From Candidatus Avidehalobacter gallistercoris (GTDB lineage Bacteria > Bacillota > Dehalobacteriia > UBA4068 > UBA4997), in assembly GCA_018715045.1 (NCBI GenBank), contig DVMH01000018.1:1-60426 (forward strand): DNA of 60,426 bases, written 5' to 3'. Made by a program: the position numbers and the translations under genes. Of the stretch, positions 48,501 through 59,310 are shown piece by piece (positions within the stretch are counted from its first letter, which is position 1; every line of letters starts with the position of its first letter). The notes beneath the pieces were generated by a model. That model was not told where the DNA came from and did not search any database. It worked only from the letters and a program-made list of their open reading frames with translations.

Positions 48501-49754
48501 TTATTTCATAAAGCCGGAGTACTGACGTTCCATAACCTGCGCGTCCAGCTGCTTCATGGTATCCAAAGCAACGCCTACCACGATCAGCAGCGAGGTGCCG
48601 CCAAAGTAGATGTCCAACCCGGAGAACTTGCTGGCCAGGAAAGGCAGCACAGCGATTGCCGCCAAGAAGATGGCGCCAGCCAGAGTAATTCTGGTCAACA
48701 CTCTGTCCAGATATTCCGAGGTGGGTTTGCCTGGGCGCAGGCCGGGAATAAAGCCGCCGTTCTTCTGCATATTCTCCGCAATCTCACGGCAGTTAAAAGT
48801 AACCGCAGTGTAGAAATAGGTGAAGAAGATGATCAGCAGCACATACATAAACATATAGAACCACGAACCAGTAGAGAACATACCGGAAATGAATCTCGCC
48901 ACGCCGTTAGTCGGAAACAACCCGGCAATATAAGCAGGCAACATCAGAATAGACATGGCAAAAATGATTGGGATAACACCGGTCTGATTCACTTTGATCG
49001 GAATATGAGTGCCCTGGCCGCCATACATACGACGCCCAACCATACGTTTGGTATACTGCACCGGGATACGGCGCTGCGCTTCCTGGATAAACACCACACC
49101 GGCGATGATCAGCACTGCCAGAATAGCAAACAGGATAACCGTGATAATGTTGGTCTGGCCACCCTGCAAGGAAGTCACAATGGTATTCAGGTCGCTGGGC
49201 AGCTTCGCCACAATACCGATAAAGATAATCAGCGAAATACCGTTGCCGATACCGTGTTCGGTGATCAGTTCGCCCAGCCACATCAAAAAGCAGGTGCCGG
49301 CGGTCATCGTCATCACAACCACAAGGCAGCTGAACAGACTGGGATTTTCCAAAGCGCCGCGGATATAAATGGTCATGCCGATAGCTTGGATAAACGCCAG
49401 AATGATCGCCCCGTAACGGGTGATAGTGGCCATCTTTTTGCGTCCTTCTACGCCTTCTTTGGCCAGGTTCTCAAAATACGGGATACAAATAGTCAGCAGG
49501 TTCATAATGATTGATGCGTTGATATAAGGCATAATGCCCATCGCGCATACAGTAAACGTTTTCAGAGCCCCGCCGGAGAACGTATCCACCAGAGACCAAA
49601 TGTCAGCGCTGAACAGCTCCCCCAAAGCATCCTTGCTGATACCAGGTACCGGGATATGCGCTGCCAAACGGAAAACTACAAACATTAACAGGGTAAAGAT
49701 AATTTTTTTTCTGACTTCCACTATATTCCAAGCGTTTTTCAAAGTAGTCAACAA
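48501..49754 (-). CDS. secY: Protein translocase subunit SecY
   Basis: A 417-residue channel protein with ten membrane helices. RLAAHIPVPGISKDALGELF opens the protein, GIMPYINASIIMNLLT follows, and the cytoplasmic loops include EAQRRIPVQYTKRMVGRRMY. PGLRPGKPTSEYLDRVLTRI and GTSLLIVVGVALDTMKQLD complete the pattern. It starts one base before the rplO stop ends. Confidence 0.96.
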   Translation of the reverse strand: MLTTLKNAWNIVEVRKKIIFTLLMFVVFRLAAHIPVPGISKDALGELFSADIWSLVDTFSGGALKTFTVCAMGIMPYINASIIMNLLTICIPYFENLAKEGVEGRKKMATITRYGAIILAFIQAIGMTIYIRGALENPSLFSCLVVVMTMTAGTCFLMWLGELITEHGIGNGISLIIFIGIVAKLPSDLNTIVTSLQGGQTNIITVILFAILAVLIIAGVVFIQEAQRRIPVQYTKRMVGRRMYGGQGTHIPIKVNQTGVIPIIFAMSILMLPAYIAGLFPTNGVARFISGMFSTGSWFYMFMYVLLIIFFTYFYTAVTFNCREIAENMQKNGGFIPGLRPGKPTSEYLDRVLTRITLAGAIFLAAIAVLPFLASKFSGLDIYFGGTSLLIVVGVALDTMKQLDAQVMERQYSGFMK

Positions 49755-49755
49755 A

Positions 49756-50193
49756 TTACTTCACCTCGACTTTACCGCCCACCGCTTCAATTTTTTCAGC
49801 GGCTGCCTTAGAGCAAGCAATCTGTACGGTCAGTTGCTTGGTCAATTCGCCGTCAGCTAAAATCTTCAGGCCATCGCGCTTCTTATTAACAATACCGGTC
49901 TGATATAACAGCTCTTCAGTAACTACCGTGCCGTTATCAAAACAGTCCAGTTTGCCGAGCGCCACCGGAATGATCTCCTTGCCAAACACGTTTTTGAAAC
50001 CGCGTTTTGGCAAACGACGGAAAATCGGCATCTGGCCGCCTTCAAAACCGGGGCGAACGCCGCCGCCGCTTCTGGCCTTCTGGCCTTTATGCCCCCGGCC
50101 GGAGGTCTTGCCCAGCGTAGAGCCGATACCTCTGCCCTTGCGGACACGCTTCTGGCGCGAACCAGCGTTAGGACGCAATTCATTCAGTTGCAT
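49756..50193 (-). CDS. rplO: 50S ribosomal protein L15
   Basis: A 145-residue L15 from ATG 50193 (GGGAGGTG upstream). [40 protein letters not shown] and [18 protein letters not shown] are the conserved glycine-rich N-terminal tail that enters the rRNA core. Confidence 0.95.
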   Translation of the reverse strand: MQLNELRPNAGSRQKRVRKGRGIGSTLGKTSGRGHKGQKARSGGGVRPGFEGGQMPIFRRLPKRGFKNVFGKEIIPVALGKLDCFDNGTVVTEELLYQTGIVNKKRDGLKILADGELTKQLTVQIACSKAAAEKIEAVGGKVEVK

Positions 50194-50215
50194 ATTCACA
50201 CCTCCCTAATTATGC

Positions 50216-50395
50216 TTACGCTTCTTCCACTTTAACCAGATGAGCAATCTTATGAACTTTGCCCATAATGTCGGGAGTATCTTCCTGAACGACGCTGCTG
50301 TTGGTCTTTTTCAGGCCCAAAGATACAGCGATCGCTCTCTGCTTCTTGTTATAGCCAATCGGGCTTTTGACAAGAGTAATTTTAACTTTAGCCAT
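50216..50395 (-). CDS. rpmD: 50S ribosomal protein L30
   Basis: A 59-residue L30 from ATG 50395, whose distance from GGAGGG is better than that of the ATG two codons earlier. [20 protein letters not shown] and [18 protein letters not shown] are typical. Confidence 0.95.
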   Translation of the reverse strand: MAKVKITLVKSPIGYNKKQRAIAVSLGLKKTNSSVVQEDTPDIMGKVHKIAHLVKVEEA

Positions 50396-50407
50396 TGTCA
50401 TTCCCTC

Positions 50408-50914
50408 CTAGCCCAAAATTTCTTCCACAGTCTTGCCGCGCAGACGCGCCACCTGCTCTGCGGTCTTCATGCTCTTCAATCCCTCCATAGTGGCGCGCAC
50501 CATGTTGATGGGGTTGTTGGAGCCCAAAGATTTCGTCAAAATATTCGAATAACCGGCAGCCTCCAAAACGGCACGAACCGGGCCGCCGGCAATAACGCCG
50601 GTACCAGGAGCGGCAGGTTTCAGCAAAACTCTGCCGGAGCCAAACTCGCCAACCACTTCATGCGGCACGGTGGTATTAAGAATCGGCACCGAAACCATGT
50701 CTTTCTTAGCGGCTTCCACACCCTTGCGGATAGCTTCCGGAACCTCGGCAGCCTTGCCAATGCCGAAGCCGACATTGCCTTTACCATCGCCCACAACCAT
50801 CAAAGCAGCAAAACGGGCACGTCTGCCGCCCTTAACAGTTTTGGCCACACGGTTGATATGCACGGTGGTTTCAATCATTTCCGGCGCAGTATCTTTAACC
50901 TCAAATCTAGCCAT
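50408..50914 (-). CDS. rpsE: 30S ribosomal protein S5
   Basis: A 168-residue S5. [20 protein letters not shown], the glycine-rich [20 protein letters not shown] and [20 protein letters not shown] are conserved. It contributes to decoding accuracy and to mRNA helicase activity of the ribosome. Confidence 0.96.
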   Translation of the reverse strand: MARFEVKDTAPEMIETTVHINRVAKTVKGGRRARFAALMVVGDGKGNVGFGIGKAAEVPEAIRKGVEAAKKDMVSVPILNTTVPHEVVGEFGSGRVLLKPAAPGTGVIAGGPVRAVLEAAGYSNILTKSLGSNNPINMVRATMEGLKSMKTAEQVARLRGKTVEEILG

Positions 50915-50931
50915 TGTTTTTCCTCCTCCTC

Positions 50932-51294
50932 TTAGAATTCGAGGCCGCCTTCTCTGGCGCCCTCCGCCAAAGCGGCAACCCGACCGTGATACAGGAGGCC
51001 GCCCCGGTCAAAAACGACGCCCTTAATGCCTTTCGCAAGAGCACGCTCCGCCAGCAGTTTGCCGACGGCTTTAGCGGCTTCCTTATTGCCGCCGTAATTC
51101 TCCTTCAGCGACGCATCCAAGGTGGAAGCGGCAGCCAAAGTTTTGCCCACGGTGTCGTCAATGATTTGGGCATACATATGATTAGCACTGCGATACACCG
51201 CCAGTCTCGGATATTCCGGCGTTCCGCTGATATTGCGGCGGATACGGTAATGCTTCTTCTGGCGTTTAGCCTTGCGGTTTACCTTTTTAAACAA
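50932..51294 (-). CDS. rplR: 50S ribosomal protein L18
   Basis: A 120-residue L18. [20 protein letters not shown] and [20 protein letters not shown] are the 5S rRNA-binding core, and [20 protein letters not shown] ends the protein. There is a 107-base gap to rplF, the longest inside the spc part, without a visible terminator. Confidence 0.96.
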   Translation of the reverse strand: MFKKVNRKAKRQKKHYRIRRNISGTPEYPRLAVYRSANHMYAQIIDDTVGKTLAAASTLDASLKENYGGNKEAAKAVGKLLAERALAKGIKGVVFDRGGLLYHGRVAALAEGAREGGLEF

Positions 51295-51401
51295 GGTTTT
51301 TCACTTCCTTTATAATCTTTCAATCGCCGTTGATACTCCCAAGGTACGCAGCCTTGAGTAATCAAGCGGCCAAAGACATACAAATAGTTCTTTCGGCCAA
51401 A

Positions 51402-51944
51402 TTACTTTTTGGCGCCGGTTTTGCCGGCTTTCTTGGCCACATATTCGCCCTCATAGCGGATGCCCTTGCCCTTATAGGGTTCCGGCGGACGCTGCGCGCG
51501 GATTTTCGCCGCAAAGCCGCCCAAAACTTCCTTGTCCGGGCCGGTTATAACAATCTGCGTCGGCTGAGGACACTCTATCTGCACTCCCTCAGGAGCCGGC
51601 AGCTCCACCGGGTGAGATTTGCCGACATTCAGAGAGAGAACATTGTTCTGCACCGCGGCACGGTAGCCCACGCCGATAACGGTAAGTTTTCTTTCAAAGC
51701 CGGTGGAAACGCCGGTTACCATGTTGGCAAGCAGCGCTCTGGTCAGCCCGTGATATGAACGAACATGCGCTTCGTCGCTGTCGCGGGTAACCAGGATATT
51801 GCCGTCCTCTACCTTAACAGTAACCTCCGGGCGCACCGTTCGGCTCATTTCGCCCTTAGGTCCTTTCACAGTCACCAGACGGCCGTCCACGTTCACGTCC
51901 ACCCCGGCTGGGATAGCGATAGGCAGTTTACCAATTCTGGACAT
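51402..51944 (-). CDS. rplF: 50S ribosomal protein L6
   Basis: A 180-residue L6 with its two alpha-beta repeats. SRIGKLPIAIPAGVDVNVDG opens the protein and GPDKEVLGGFAAKIRAQRPP with PYKGKGIRYEGEYVAKKAGK close it. It lies near the sarcin-ricin loop. Confidence 0.96.
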   Translation of the reverse strand: MSRIGKLPIAIPAGVDVNVDGRLVTVKGPKGEMSRTVRPEVTVKVEDGNILVTRDSDEAHVRSYHGLTRALLANMVTGVSTGFERKLTVIGVGYRAAVQNNVLSLNVGKSHPVELPAPEGVQIECPQPTQIVITGPDKEVLGGFAAKIRAQRPPEPYKGKGIRYEGEYVAKKAGKTGAKK

Positions 51945-51979
51945 TTCTCAAAAACACCTCTTTCTTCTGGTCAGCAGGC

Positions 51980-52378
51980 TTACCACACGTAGCAGAGAAC
52001 CTCGCCGCCAAGGCCTTCCTTGCGAGCCTTTCTGTCCACCATCAGCCCGCGCGAAGTGGAGATGATGGCAATGCCCAAACCACCCATAACACGGGGCAGT
52101 TCTTCCTTGCCGACATATACTCTCAAACCGGGCTTGGAGATTCTCTTCAATCCATTGATAATTCTTTCGCGGCCAGCGCCGTATTTCAGATAAACTCTGA
52201 TAACACCCTGCTTGCCGTCTTCGATATATTCCACGTCGTTGATGAAGCCTTCGTCCTTCAGGATTTCGGCCATAGCCATTTTGGTCTTAGACGCAGGAAT
52301 TTCTACCTTATCCGTCAACACCATATTGGCATTTCTGATTCTCGTCAAAAAATCAGCGATAGGGTCAGTAACAACCAT
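51980..52378 (-). CDS. rpsH: 30S ribosomal protein S8
   Basis: A 132-residue S8. [38 protein letters not shown] and [20 protein letters not shown] are diagnostic. It is a primary 16S rRNA binder and in some bacteria a repressor of the spc genes. Confidence 0.96.
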   Translation of the reverse strand: MVVTDPIADFLTRIRNANMVLTDKVEIPASKTKMAMAEILKDEGFINDVEYIEDGKQGVIRVYLKYGAGRERIINGLKRISKPGLRVYVGKEELPRVMGGLGIAIISTSRGLMVDRKARKEGLGGEVLCYVW

Positions 52379-52411
52379 TAGGATTTACCTCCTTCCTTCA
52401 AGGTCGGCGCT

Positions 52412-52597
52412 TTACCAACTGGATTTGGTTACGCCGGGAATTTCGCCTTTATAAGCCAGCTCACGGAAACAAATACGGCAAATGCCGAATTTACGCATAT
52501 AAGCATGAGGACGGCCGCAGATTTTGCAGCGATTATAGCCTCTTACCTGAAATTTCGGCTTCCGTTGCTGCTTGGCAATCATAGATTTCTTCGCCAT
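52412..52597 (-). CDS. rpsN: 30S ribosomal protein S14, zinc-binding type
   Basis: A 61-residue short S14 with four Cys in [18 protein letters not shown] and [10 protein letters not shown], the C-plus type common in Bacillota. Ends with the conserved [11 protein letters not shown]. Confidence 0.96.
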   Translation of the reverse strand: MAKKSMIAKQQRKPKFQVRGYNRCKICGRPHAYMRKFGICRICFRELAYKGEIPGVTKSSW

Positions 52598-52608
52598 TAT
52601 TTTTCCTC

Positions 52609-53154
52609 CTAATTATTAGCGTAAGGCATACCCATCTGAGCAAGCAGTTCCTTACACTCAGCGTCAGTCTTGGCGCTGGTCACAAAACATACCTCAAGGC
52701 CGCGCAGACGGTCGATCTTCTCATAATCAATTTCCGGGAAGATCAACTGCTCTTTAAGGCCCAGCGTGTAGTTGCCGCGGCCGTCAAAAGCCTTATCAGA
52801 AACGCCTTTAAAATCGCGGACTCGCGGCAAGGATACCGAAATCAGTTTATCCACAAATTCGTACATACGCTGACCCCGCAGCGTCACCTTGCAGCCGATC
52901 GCCATGCCCTCACGGATTTTGAAGGAAGCAATAGACTTCTTGGCTCGGGTCACCACCGGCTTCTGGCCGGAAATAGTTGCCAAATCGTTAACGGCAGCGT
53001 CCAGCGCTTTCGGGTTCTGCACTGCTTCACCCAGACCCATGTTGATAACCACCTTTTCCAGCTTGGGGATCTCCATTACGTTCTTATAGGCGAATTTTTC
53101 TTGGAGAGAGGGTCTGATTTCGCTGTCATAGCGTTCTTTTAATCTGTTTGCCAT
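52609..53154 (-). CDS. rplE: 50S ribosomal protein L5
   Basis: A 181-residue L5. [20 protein letters not shown] (first residues vary), the block [19 protein letters not shown] and [20 protein letters not shown] are conserved. It binds 5S rRNA and contacts P-site tRNA. Confidence 0.96.
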   Translation of the reverse strand: MANRLKERYDSEIRPSLQEKFAYKNVMEIPKLEKVVINMGLGEAVQNPKALDAAVNDLATISGQKPVVTRAKKSIASFKIREGMAIGCKVTLRGQRMYEFVDKLISVSLPRVRDFKGVSDKAFDGRGNYTLGLKEQLIFPEIDYEKIDRLRGLEVCFVTSAKTDAECKELLAQMGMPYANN

Positions 53155-53177
53155 TTTAACAGTTCCTCCTTTCTCCC

Positions 53178-53504
53178 TTATTTATCGAATTTATTACCGC
53201 ACTTTACGCAAGCGCGCACGGTTTTGCCGTTTTTATCCGCCACATGAGCAATACGAACGCCCTTTTTGCACTTTGGGCAATAAGGCATTACGTTGGAAGC
53301 GTCGATAAACGATTCCTTTTCCATAATACCGCCCTGCGGGTCATTCTTGCTGGGCTTGGTGTGACGCTTAACTTTTGCCACGCCTTCCACCACAACTTTG
53401 CCCTTACTGGGGCTGGCCGCCAATACCTTACCAGTAGCGCCGGCGTCCTTGCCGGCAATGACTACGACTGTATCGCCTTTTTTGACGTGTAATTTATTAG
53501 CCAT
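53178..53504 (-). CDS. rplX: 50S ribosomal protein L24
   Basis: A 108-residue L24 with the KOW motif [20 protein letters not shown]. The C-terminal part carries a Cys-rich pair (YCPKCKKG and ACVKCGNKF), a zinc-ribbon-like feature found in some Bacillota L24 proteins. It starts large-subunit assembly. Confidence 0.96.
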   Translation of the reverse strand: MANKLHVKKGDTVVVIAGKDAGATGKVLAASPSKGKVVVEGVAKVKRHTKPSKNDPQGGIMEKESFIDASNVMPYCPKCKKGVRIAHVADKNGKTVRACVKCGNKFDK

Positions 53505-53521
53505 TTCTCCACCTCCCAGCC

Positions 53522-53890
53522 TTAAAGCACTTCCGGAGCCAGAGAAACGATTTTCATGAAATCCTTTTCTCTAAGCTCGCGGGCCACAGGGCCAAAAATT
53601 CTGGTGCCCCGGGGCTGGTTCTGTTCATTAATGATAACGCCGGTGTTCTCGTCAAAACGAATATAAGAACCGTCCGGACGCTTGATCTCTTTCTTGGTGC
53701 GGACAACAACGGCACGCACAACGTCGCCCTTCTTGACCACGCCGCCGGGCGTTGCAACTTTAACAGAGCAGATGATCACATCACCCACGGTTGCATAACG
53801 ACGGCGAGAACCACCCAAAACCTTAATGCAGAGCAGTTCTTTAGCACCGGTATTGTCACCGACTTTTAATCTGGTTTCAGCCTGAATCAT
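53522..53890 (-). CDS. rplN: 50S ribosomal protein L14
   Basis: A 122-residue L14. [40 protein letters not shown] and [20 protein letters not shown] are conserved. It forms an intersubunit bridge and is the docking site of RsfS. Confidence 0.97.
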   Translation of the reverse strand: MIQAETRLKVGDNTGAKELLCIKVLGGSRRRYATVGDVIICSVKVATPGGVVKKGDVVRAVVVRTKKEIKRPDGSYIRFDENTGVIINEQNQPRGTRIFGPVARELREKDFMKIVSLAPEVL

Positions 53891-53922
53891 TAAAAGCCGC
53901 CCCCTTTCTTTACTAAATCTGC

Positions 53923-54198
53923 TTAGATTACCGGAGCTTTCTCAACGATCGTCTGCAAACACCAGCGCTTATCCTTGGAAAGCGGTCTGGTCTCAATGAT
54001 CTGCACTCTGTCTCCGATATGGGCTTCGTTGTTCTCGTCATGAGCCTTATACTTCTTGCTGGCCAGCATGGTCTTGCCATAAAGAGGATGAGCTACGCGA
54101 GTTTCCACCTTAACCACGATGGTCTTATCCATTTTATCCGAAACCACCACGCCAATCTGCGTTTTACGGGTTTTTCTTTCAGTATTGGTCACTTTCAT
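53923..54198 (-). CDS. rpsQ: 30S ribosomal protein S17
   Basis: A 91-residue OB-fold S17. [40 protein letters not shown] and [18 protein letters not shown] are diagnostic. It is a primary 16S rRNA binder. Confidence 0.96.
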   Translation of the reverse strand: MKVTNTERKTRKTQIGVVVSDKMDKTIVVKVETRVAHPLYGKTMLASKKYKAHDENNEAHIGDRVQIIETRPLSKDKRWCLQTIVEKAPVI

Positions 54199-54211
54199 GC
54201 TCCTCCTTTCC

Positions 54212-54415
54212 TTATGCTTCGGCCTGTTTCAGCTCTCTTTCACGAATAATTGTCTTTACCCGTGCCATATCTTTCTTAACATCCTTAATGCTGGAGGGGT
54301 TTTCCAGCTGACCAGTTGCGGCGCGGAAGCGCAGGTTGAAAAGCTCAACCTTCAAATCGGCAACCTTTTTCTGCAATTCGTCATTAGACAAATCACGGAT
54401 TTCCTGTGCTTTCAT
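54212..54415 (-). CDS. rpmC: 50S ribosomal protein L29
   Basis: A 67-residue L29 of two helices. [20 protein letters not shown] and [20 protein letters not shown] are typical. Sits at the peptide exit near L23. Its start overlaps the rplP stop. Confidence 0.96.
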   Translation of the reverse strand: MKAQEIRDLSNDELQKKVADLKVELFNLRFRAATGQLENPSSIKDVKKDMARVKTIIRERELKQAEA

Positions 54416-54843
54416 TATGCCTCAGCCTCCCCTGCATTTTTTCTTACCACAAACTTGCACTTGACAGGCAGCTTATGTGCGGCCAGACGCATAGCCTCTC
54501 TGGCCACTTCCTCAGATACGCCGGCAATCTCGAACATCACCTTGCCGGGCTTCACCACCGCCACCCAAAACTCCGGAGCGCCCTTACCAGAACCCATACG
54601 GGTATCGGCAGGCTTCTTGGTAACGGGTTTGTGCGGGAAGATTTTAATCCAAACCTGACCGCCACGCTTAATATAACGGGTCATGGCGACACGGGCGGCC
54701 TCGATCTGGCGGCTGGTGATCCAGCTGGCTTCCAGTGCCTGCAAGCCATATTCGCCATAAGCGACGAAATTGCCCTTGTGCGCTTCACCGTTCATACGGC
54801 CACGGTGTTGACGGCGATATTTAACTCTCTTCGGCAATAACAT
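54415..54843 (-). CDS. rplP: 50S ribosomal protein L16
   Basis: A 142-residue L16. [20 protein letters not shown] and [20 protein letters not shown] are conserved, with [20 protein letters not shown] and [20 protein letters not shown] after. It helps to place tRNA in the A site. Starts directly after rpsC. Confidence 0.96.
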   Translation of the reverse strand: MLLPKRVKYRRQHRGRMNGEAHKGNFVAYGEYGLQALEASWITSRQIEAARVAMTRYIKRGGQVWIKIFPHKPVTKKPADTRMGSGKGAPEFWVAVVKPGKVMFEIAGVSEEVAREAMRLAAHKLPVKCKFVVRKNAGEAEA

Positions 54844-55572
54844 TTATGCGCCCTCCTCCGTACCTCTTCTTCTGTTGTTGCGCGGGCGGGAAGGACGGCG
54901 GTTGGGCCGCGATTCTTCCTTCTTTTCCTCGGTCGGCAGCGGACGCCCACCCAGAACTTCGCCCTTGTATATCCAGACCTTGATACCAATCTTGCCATAA
55001 GTGGTATCGGCCTCGGCAGTTGCATAATCAATGTCCGCACGCAGAGTGTGCAGCGGCACCTTACCGTCAGACACCCACTCAGTGCGGGCAATCTCAGCGC
55101 CGCCCAGACGGCCGGAACACATAATCTTGATGCCCTCGGCGCCCATGCGTATAGTGCGCCCCATAGCCTGCTTCATCGCCCGGCGGAACGCAATACGCTT
55201 TTCCAGCTGCGCGGCAATGTTCTCAGCTACCAGCTGCGCGTCCAGCTCCGGACGTTTGACCTCAACAATGTTCAGAAATACATTTTTGCCGGTCATTGCC
55301 TTCAGCTGCTGGCGCAGCGCCTCCACATCAGCGCCGTTGCGGCCGATAACCAGGCCGGGTTTGGCGGTGTGGATATTGATTTTAATGCGGTTGGCCGCCC
55401 GTTCAATTTCCAGGCGGGAAATACCCGCATCGTATAATTTTTTCTTCAGATACTGACGGATTTTGTGATCCTCCAGCAAATATTCAGAAAACTGCTTGTC
55501 AGCGTACCAACGGGAATCCCAGTTTTTAATAACGCCGACGCGAAGTCCCTTAGGATTAACCTTCTGACCCAC
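54844..55572 (-). CDS. rpsC: 30S ribosomal protein S3
   Basis: A 242-residue S3. [20 protein letters not shown] begins the protein, the KH domain includes [19 protein letters not shown], and [20 protein letters not shown] lies in the C-terminal domain. It ends with an extra 30-residue tail of Arg, Pro and Glu ([16 protein letters not shown]), longer than in many bacteria and probably disordered. Confidence 0.96.
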   Translation of the reverse strand: MGQKVNPKGLRVGVIKNWDSRWYADKQFSEYLLEDHKIRQYLKKKLYDAGISRLEIERAANRIKINIHTAKPGLVIGRNGADVEALRQQLKAMTGKNVFLNIVEVKRPELDAQLVAENIAAQLEKRIAFRRAMKQAMGRTIRMGAEGIKIMCSGRLGGAEIARTEWVSDGKVPLHTLRADIDYATAEADTTYGKIGIKVWIYKGEVLGGRPLPTEEKKEESRPNRRPSRPRNNRRRGTEEGA

Positions 55573-55575
55573 TGC

Positions 55576-55917
55576 TTAAGCCTCCTCTCTTTCCGCCACC
55601 ACCACGGTAACGTGGCTGGTGCGATGTACCATACGGTCCGCACGACCCTGCGCTCTCGGCTTGATACGTTTGATCGACGGCCCCTGGTCGATAACCGCAC
55701 CCTTCACGATGAGATTTGCTTTATCCAGCCCCAGGTTGTTTTCAGCGTTGGCTGCTGCGGAGAGCATAACCTTGCTGATAACGCGGGCTGCCTTATTGGG
55801 TGTGTAACGGAGAATGGCTTGTGCTTCCTGTATATCCTTACCCTTAATCAGATTGGCAACCAAACGCGCCTTTCTGGGGGACATACGAACATATTTGGCA
55901 ATTGCTTTTGCCTCCAT
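55576..55917 (-). CDS. rplV: 50S ribosomal protein L22
   Basis: A 113-residue L22. AIAKYVRMSPRKARLVANLI, the extended loop and GPSIKRIKPRAQGRADRMVH are conserved. The loop lines the peptide tunnel, a site of macrolide contact. Confidence 0.96.
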   Translation of the reverse strand: MEAKAIAKYVRMSPRKARLVANLIKGKDIQEAQAILRYTPNKAARVISKVMLSAAANAENNLGLDKANLIVKGAVIDQGPSIKRIKPRAQGRADRMVHRTSHVTVVVAEREEA

Positions 55918-55949
55918 TATTAACTACCCCCTCTCGGTGTCAATGTCAC

Positions 55950-56234
55950 TTATTTTGCCTTGGAACCTTTTTCCACCAGAGAGCCGTGGCCGCGGTAACG
56001 GCGGGTTAACACGAACTCGCCCAGCTTGTGGCCAACCATATCCTCGGTGATATATACAGGCACATGCTTCCTGCCGTCATGCAGCGCAATAGTGTGCCCA
56101 ACCATCTGCGGGAAAATTGTGGAACGGCGGCTCCAGCTTTTGATAACCTTTTTATCGCCGCTTTCGTTCATGGCTTCGATTCTCGCCAGCAGTCTTTCTT
56201 CACAATAAGGTCCTTTTTTCAACGATCTGCCCAT
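55950..56234 (-). CDS. rpsS: 30S ribosomal protein S19
   Basis: A 94-residue S19. [40 protein letters not shown] and [20 protein letters not shown] are diagnostic. It sits in the head of the small subunit with S13. Confidence 0.96.
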   Translation of the reverse strand: MGRSLKKGPYCEERLLARIEAMNESGDKKVIKSWSRRSTIFPQMVGHTIALHDGRKHVPVYITEDMVGHKLGEFVLTRRYRGHGSLVEKGSKAK

Positions 56235-56258
56235 GAATCATATCCTCCTTCCACAAAA

Positions 56259-57086
56259 TTACTTCGTGCGACGACGAACAATCAACTTGTTGGAATTCTT
56301 CTTTTTGTCCCTCGTCTTCACGCCCAAAGCAGGCTTGCCCCAAGGAGTGACGGGGTTACGACCCACCGGGGAACGGCCTTCGCCGCCGCCATGCGGGTGA
56401 TCGCAGGGGTTCATCACAACGCCGCGGTTAGCCGGGCGCACACCCAGCCAGCGATTACGGCCGGCCTTGCCCAGGTTGATATTCACCTGGTCAGCATTGC
56501 CGATAACGCCGATGGTCGCCTTGCAGTTGATCGGCACCTGGCGCATTTCGCCGGAAGGCAGACGCAACGTCGCATATTTGTCAAGCTTCGCCATCAGCTG
56601 CACAGAAGAGCCGGCAGAACGGGCAATTCTGGCGCCGCAGCCGGGCAACATCTCCACATTGTGCACTACAGTACCAACCGGGATATTGGCCAGCGGCAGA
56701 GCGTTGCCGGTCTTGATATCAACATCAGTGCCGGAAACCAGCACATCGCCGACTTTCAAGCCCTGCGGAGCGATGATATAGCGCTTCTCGCCATCCGCGT
56801 AGTGCAGCAGAGCGATGTTGGCGGTACGGTTCGGGTCATACTCAATCGTTGCGACCTTAGCCGGCACGCCGTCTTTATCTCTCTTAAAGTCAATGATACG
56901 ATACATTCTCTTATGCCCGCCGCCCTTATGACGGGTGGTCAAGCGCCCCTGGTTGTTGCGGCCGCCGGTTTTGGTCAGCGGCACCAGCAGGGAGCGTTCC
57001 GGGGTAGAGCAGGTGATCTCCTCAAAGGCAGATACCGTCATACCACGCCTGCCGGGCGAAGTGGGCTTATAAACCTTAATAGCCAT
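56259..57086 (-). CDS. rplB: 50S ribosomal protein L2
   Basis: A 275-residue L2 from ATG 57086, which has GGGAGG at proper distance. [40 protein letters not shown] and [20 protein letters not shown] are conserved; the His in the last block lies close to the peptidyl transferase centre. Confidence 0.97.
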   Translation of the reverse strand: MAIKVYKPTSPGRRGMTVSAFEEITCSTPERSLLVPLTKTGGRNNQGRLTTRHKGGGHKRMYRIIDFKRDKDGVPAKVATIEYDPNRTANIALLHYADGEKRYIIAPQGLKVGDVLVSGTDVDIKTGNALPLANIPVGTVVHNVEMLPGCGARIARSAGSSVQLMAKLDKYATLRLPSGEMRQVPINCKATIGVIGNADQVNINLGKAGRNRWLGVRPANRGVVMNPCDHPHGGGEGRSPVGRNPVTPWGKPALGVKTRDKKKNSNKLIVRRRTK

Positions 57087-57104
57087 TTGCAATACCTCCC
57101 TTTA

Positions 57105-57392
57105 TTAAAGACCGGAGAACATCTCGATGGTGTCGCCGTCTTTCAGCGTAACCACGGCCTTCTTCACATCAGGCTTCCTGCCAGTATAACGGCCCATCGT
57201 CTTTTCTTTGCCCTTAACAATGCGGGTGGTGACGTCAACCACCTTTACTTTAAAGGCTTCCTCCACCGCGTGCGCGATCTCAATTTTGTTCGCGTCTTTA
57301 GCCACGATAAAAGTGTACTTGTTCTCCTCGATCATCGCGATAGTTTTTTCCGAAATCATAGGTTTAACTAAAACGTCGCAGTAATTACGCAT
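57105..57392 (-). CDS. rplW: 50S ribosomal protein L23
   Basis: A 95-residue L23. DVLVKPMISEKTIAMIEENK and EIAHAVEEAFKVKVVDVTTR are typical, with the YTGRKPDVKKAVVTLKDGDT end. It is the docking point for trigger factor and SRP at the tunnel exit. Overlaps the rplD end by eight bases. Confidence 0.96.
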   Translation of the reverse strand: MRNYCDVLVKPMISEKTIAMIEENKYTFIVAKDANKIEIAHAVEEAFKVKVVDVTTRIVKGKEKTMGRYTGRKPDVKKAVVTLKDGDTIEMFSGL

Positions 57393-58011
57393 TAGCCAGC
57401 ACCTCCTCCAGGCGCGCCACAGCGTCCTTGGTCAGAATCAGCTTTTTGTGGTTCAGCACCTTATAAGTGTTAACGCCAGTCACGTTCACGGCCTCCACAC
57501 CCACAATATTGCGGGCGGATTTAACCACATTGTCATAATCTCCGGCGAAGACCACCAGCGCGTTATTCGCGTCGAATTTTCCCAAAACATTCAGCATAGC
57601 TTTAGTCTTGGGAATCTCAAAATCGATTTTGTCCAAAACAATCAGCTCGCCGGCCTGCATTTTGGCGGTCAAAGCAGAGGCCAGCGCAATGCGGCGCTGT
57701 TTGCGCGGCATTTTGAACCCGTAAGAGCGAGGGGTCGGCGCAAAAATCACGCCGCCATGACGCCAAATCGGGCTGCGGCTGCTGCCGCTTCTGGCATGGC
57801 CGGTGCCTTTCTGCCGCCAAGGCTTTCTGCCGCCGCCGGAAACTTCGCTTCTGGTTTTGGCTTTCTGAGTGCCCTGACGCTGGCTGGCCAGATACAACAC
57901 AACTGCCTGATGAATCAGACCTTCGTTGATTTCACGGTCGAACACAGCGGGGTTCAGTTCCATGCTTTCCACCGCGCTGCCTTCCATGTTATAAACTTGC
58001 ACGTTAGTCAT
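57385..58011 (-). CDS. rplD: 50S ribosomal protein L4
   Basis: A 208-residue L4. QGTQKAKTRSEVSGGGRKPW and QKGTGHARSGSSRSPIWRHG form the long loop lining the exit tunnel, and APTPRSYGFKMPRKQRRIAL follows. In E. coli L4 represses its own operon; no such control can be read from this sequence. Confidence 0.96.
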   Translation of the reverse strand: MTNVQVYNMEGSAVESMELNPAVFDREINEGLIHQAVVLYLASQRQGTQKAKTRSEVSGGGRKPWRQKGTGHARSGSSRSPIWRHGGVIFAPTPRSYGFKMPRKQRRIALASALTAKMQAGELIVLDKIDFEIPKTKAMLNVLGKFDANNALVVFAGDYDNVVKSARNIVGVEAVNVTGVNTYKVLNHKKLILTKDAVARLEEVLANA

Positions 58012-58032
58012 CTTTTGCCCTCCTCTCTTGCC

Positions 58033-58659
58033 TTACTGGGCAGATTTAACGGCGGACTTGACATAAACCAAGCCTTTCTTGGGGCCAGGCACAGCGCCCT
58101 TTACCAAAAGCAGGTTCTTATCAGCATCCACACGCACAATTTCCAAATTTTGAACGGTTACACGGCTGCCGCCAAGCTGGCCGGGAGCACGCTTGCCCTT
58201 AAAGGTACGGGCAGGCCCTTTGGCGCCGGAAGAAGCCGGACGACGGTGGTTCTTACTGCCATGGCTCATCGGCCCGCGGCTGAAATGCCACCGTTTGATA
58301 GCGCCGGCAAAGCCTTTGCCCTTGGAAGTACCTTCCACGTCGATCTTCTCGCCGGCAGCGAATATATCAACTTTCAATTCCTGGCCGGGCTGATATTCCG
58401 CAGCGTTCTCCACGCGCATTTCTTTCAGATAACGCAGCGGGGTAACGCCGGTTTTGGCGAAGTGGCCGACTTGCGGCTTAGTGCCGTGCTTCAGCTCACC
58501 GTAACCAATCTGCACCGCTTCATAGCCATCGGTAGCGGCAGTTTTCACCTGCGCGACCACGCAGGGACCTGCCTCGATGACCGTGACAGGAATGAGTCTA
58601 CCATCTTCAGTAAAAATTTGGCTCATGGCCAATTTCTTACCAATCAACATTTTTGGCAT
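58033..58659 (-). CDS. rplC: 50S ribosomal protein L3
   Basis: A 208-residue L3. [20 protein letters not shown] and [20 protein letters not shown] are conserved, as is [20 protein letters not shown], which reaches the peptidyl transferase region. There are 129 bases between it and rpsJ, more than is usual in this operon; I found only weak hairpins there. Confidence 0.96.
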   Translation of the reverse strand: MPKMLIGKKLAMSQIFTEDGRLIPVTVIEAGPCVVAQVKTAATDGYEAVQIGYGELKHGTKPQVGHFAKTGVTPLRYLKEMRVENAAEYQPGQELKVDIFAAGEKIDVEGTSKGKGFAGAIKRWHFSRGPMSHGSKNHRRPASSGAKGPARTFKGKRAPGQLGGSRVTVQNLEIVRVDADKNLLLVKGAVPGPKKGLVYVKSAVKSAQ

Positions 58660-58788
58660 TTTAACACCTCCAAATATTCAAAATCGAGTTACGGCCATGC
58701 CAGAGCCGCATTGCTCGAGACCTTGCAGGAAGCGCATTTGCGATAAACACGATTCCGTGTGTTTCATTTAGCAAGGCCATCAGCCCTC

Positions 58789-59097
58789 TCACAGCTTGAT
58801 GTCGATCTCAATGCCGGCCGGCAGGTCAAGATGCATCAAAGAATCAACAGTCTTCTGAGTGGGCTCAAGAATGTCAATCAGACGCTTATGAGTCCGCATT
58901 TCAAACTGCTCACGAGAGTCTTTGTTGACGTGGGGCGAGCGCAAGATCGTATACACATTCTTTTCGGTGGGCAGCGGAATTGGCCCAGAGATGCTTGCAC
59001 CAGTCCTCTTGGCGGTATCCACAATCTGAGCAGCAGAAACATCCAGCAGTTTGTGGTCGTATGCTTTCAGACGGATACGGATTTTTTGTTGCGACAT
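58789..59097 (-). CDS. rpsJ: 30S ribosomal protein S10
   Basis: A 102-residue S10. [20 protein letters not shown] and [20 protein letters not shown] are diagnostic, with [20 protein letters not shown] after. It is also NusE, part of the antitermination complex. First gene of the S10-spc-alpha operon here, with AAAAGGAGG before the ATG. Confidence 0.97.
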   Translation of the reverse strand: MSQQKIRIRLKAYDHKLLDVSAAQIVDTAKRTGASISGPIPLPTEKNVYTILRSPHVNKDSREQFEMRTHKRLIDILEPTQKTVDSLMHLDLPAGIEIDIKL

Positions 59098-59265
59098 TGT
59101 TTTACCTCCTTTTCGCTCGTATTACTTACGAACTAGCTCGACGAGAAAACCCTCATGCAGCAGGCATATCTCCATGAAGCAACCTCTCGTGTCATAGCTT
59201 ATTCTCTGTAGCTCGCACAAATCGAGCCACGTTATATGATACCATAGTTTATATGGCTATTGCAA
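59098..59265 (-). promoter_or_regulatory. Promoter and structured leader of the S10 operon
   Basis: TTGCAA (59265-59260), 18-base spacer, TATCAT (59241-59236) with TGG ahead. The roughly 130-base leader begins with the hairpin GTGGCTCG/CGAGCTAC (one G-U pair) and has a second possible stem between CGAGA and TCTCG. No Rho-independent terminator is visible, so a control role for the leader is only possible, not shown. Confidence 0.6.
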
Positions 59266-59310
59266 GACTTTTTTTACATTTTTTTTCATACTTTTTCTGC
59301 TTTTTCCCAG

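Noticed and set aside
58660-58788. Regulatory RNA between rpsJ and rplC
   Set aside because: Only a weak 6-bp hairpin was found, without terminator or a known motif.
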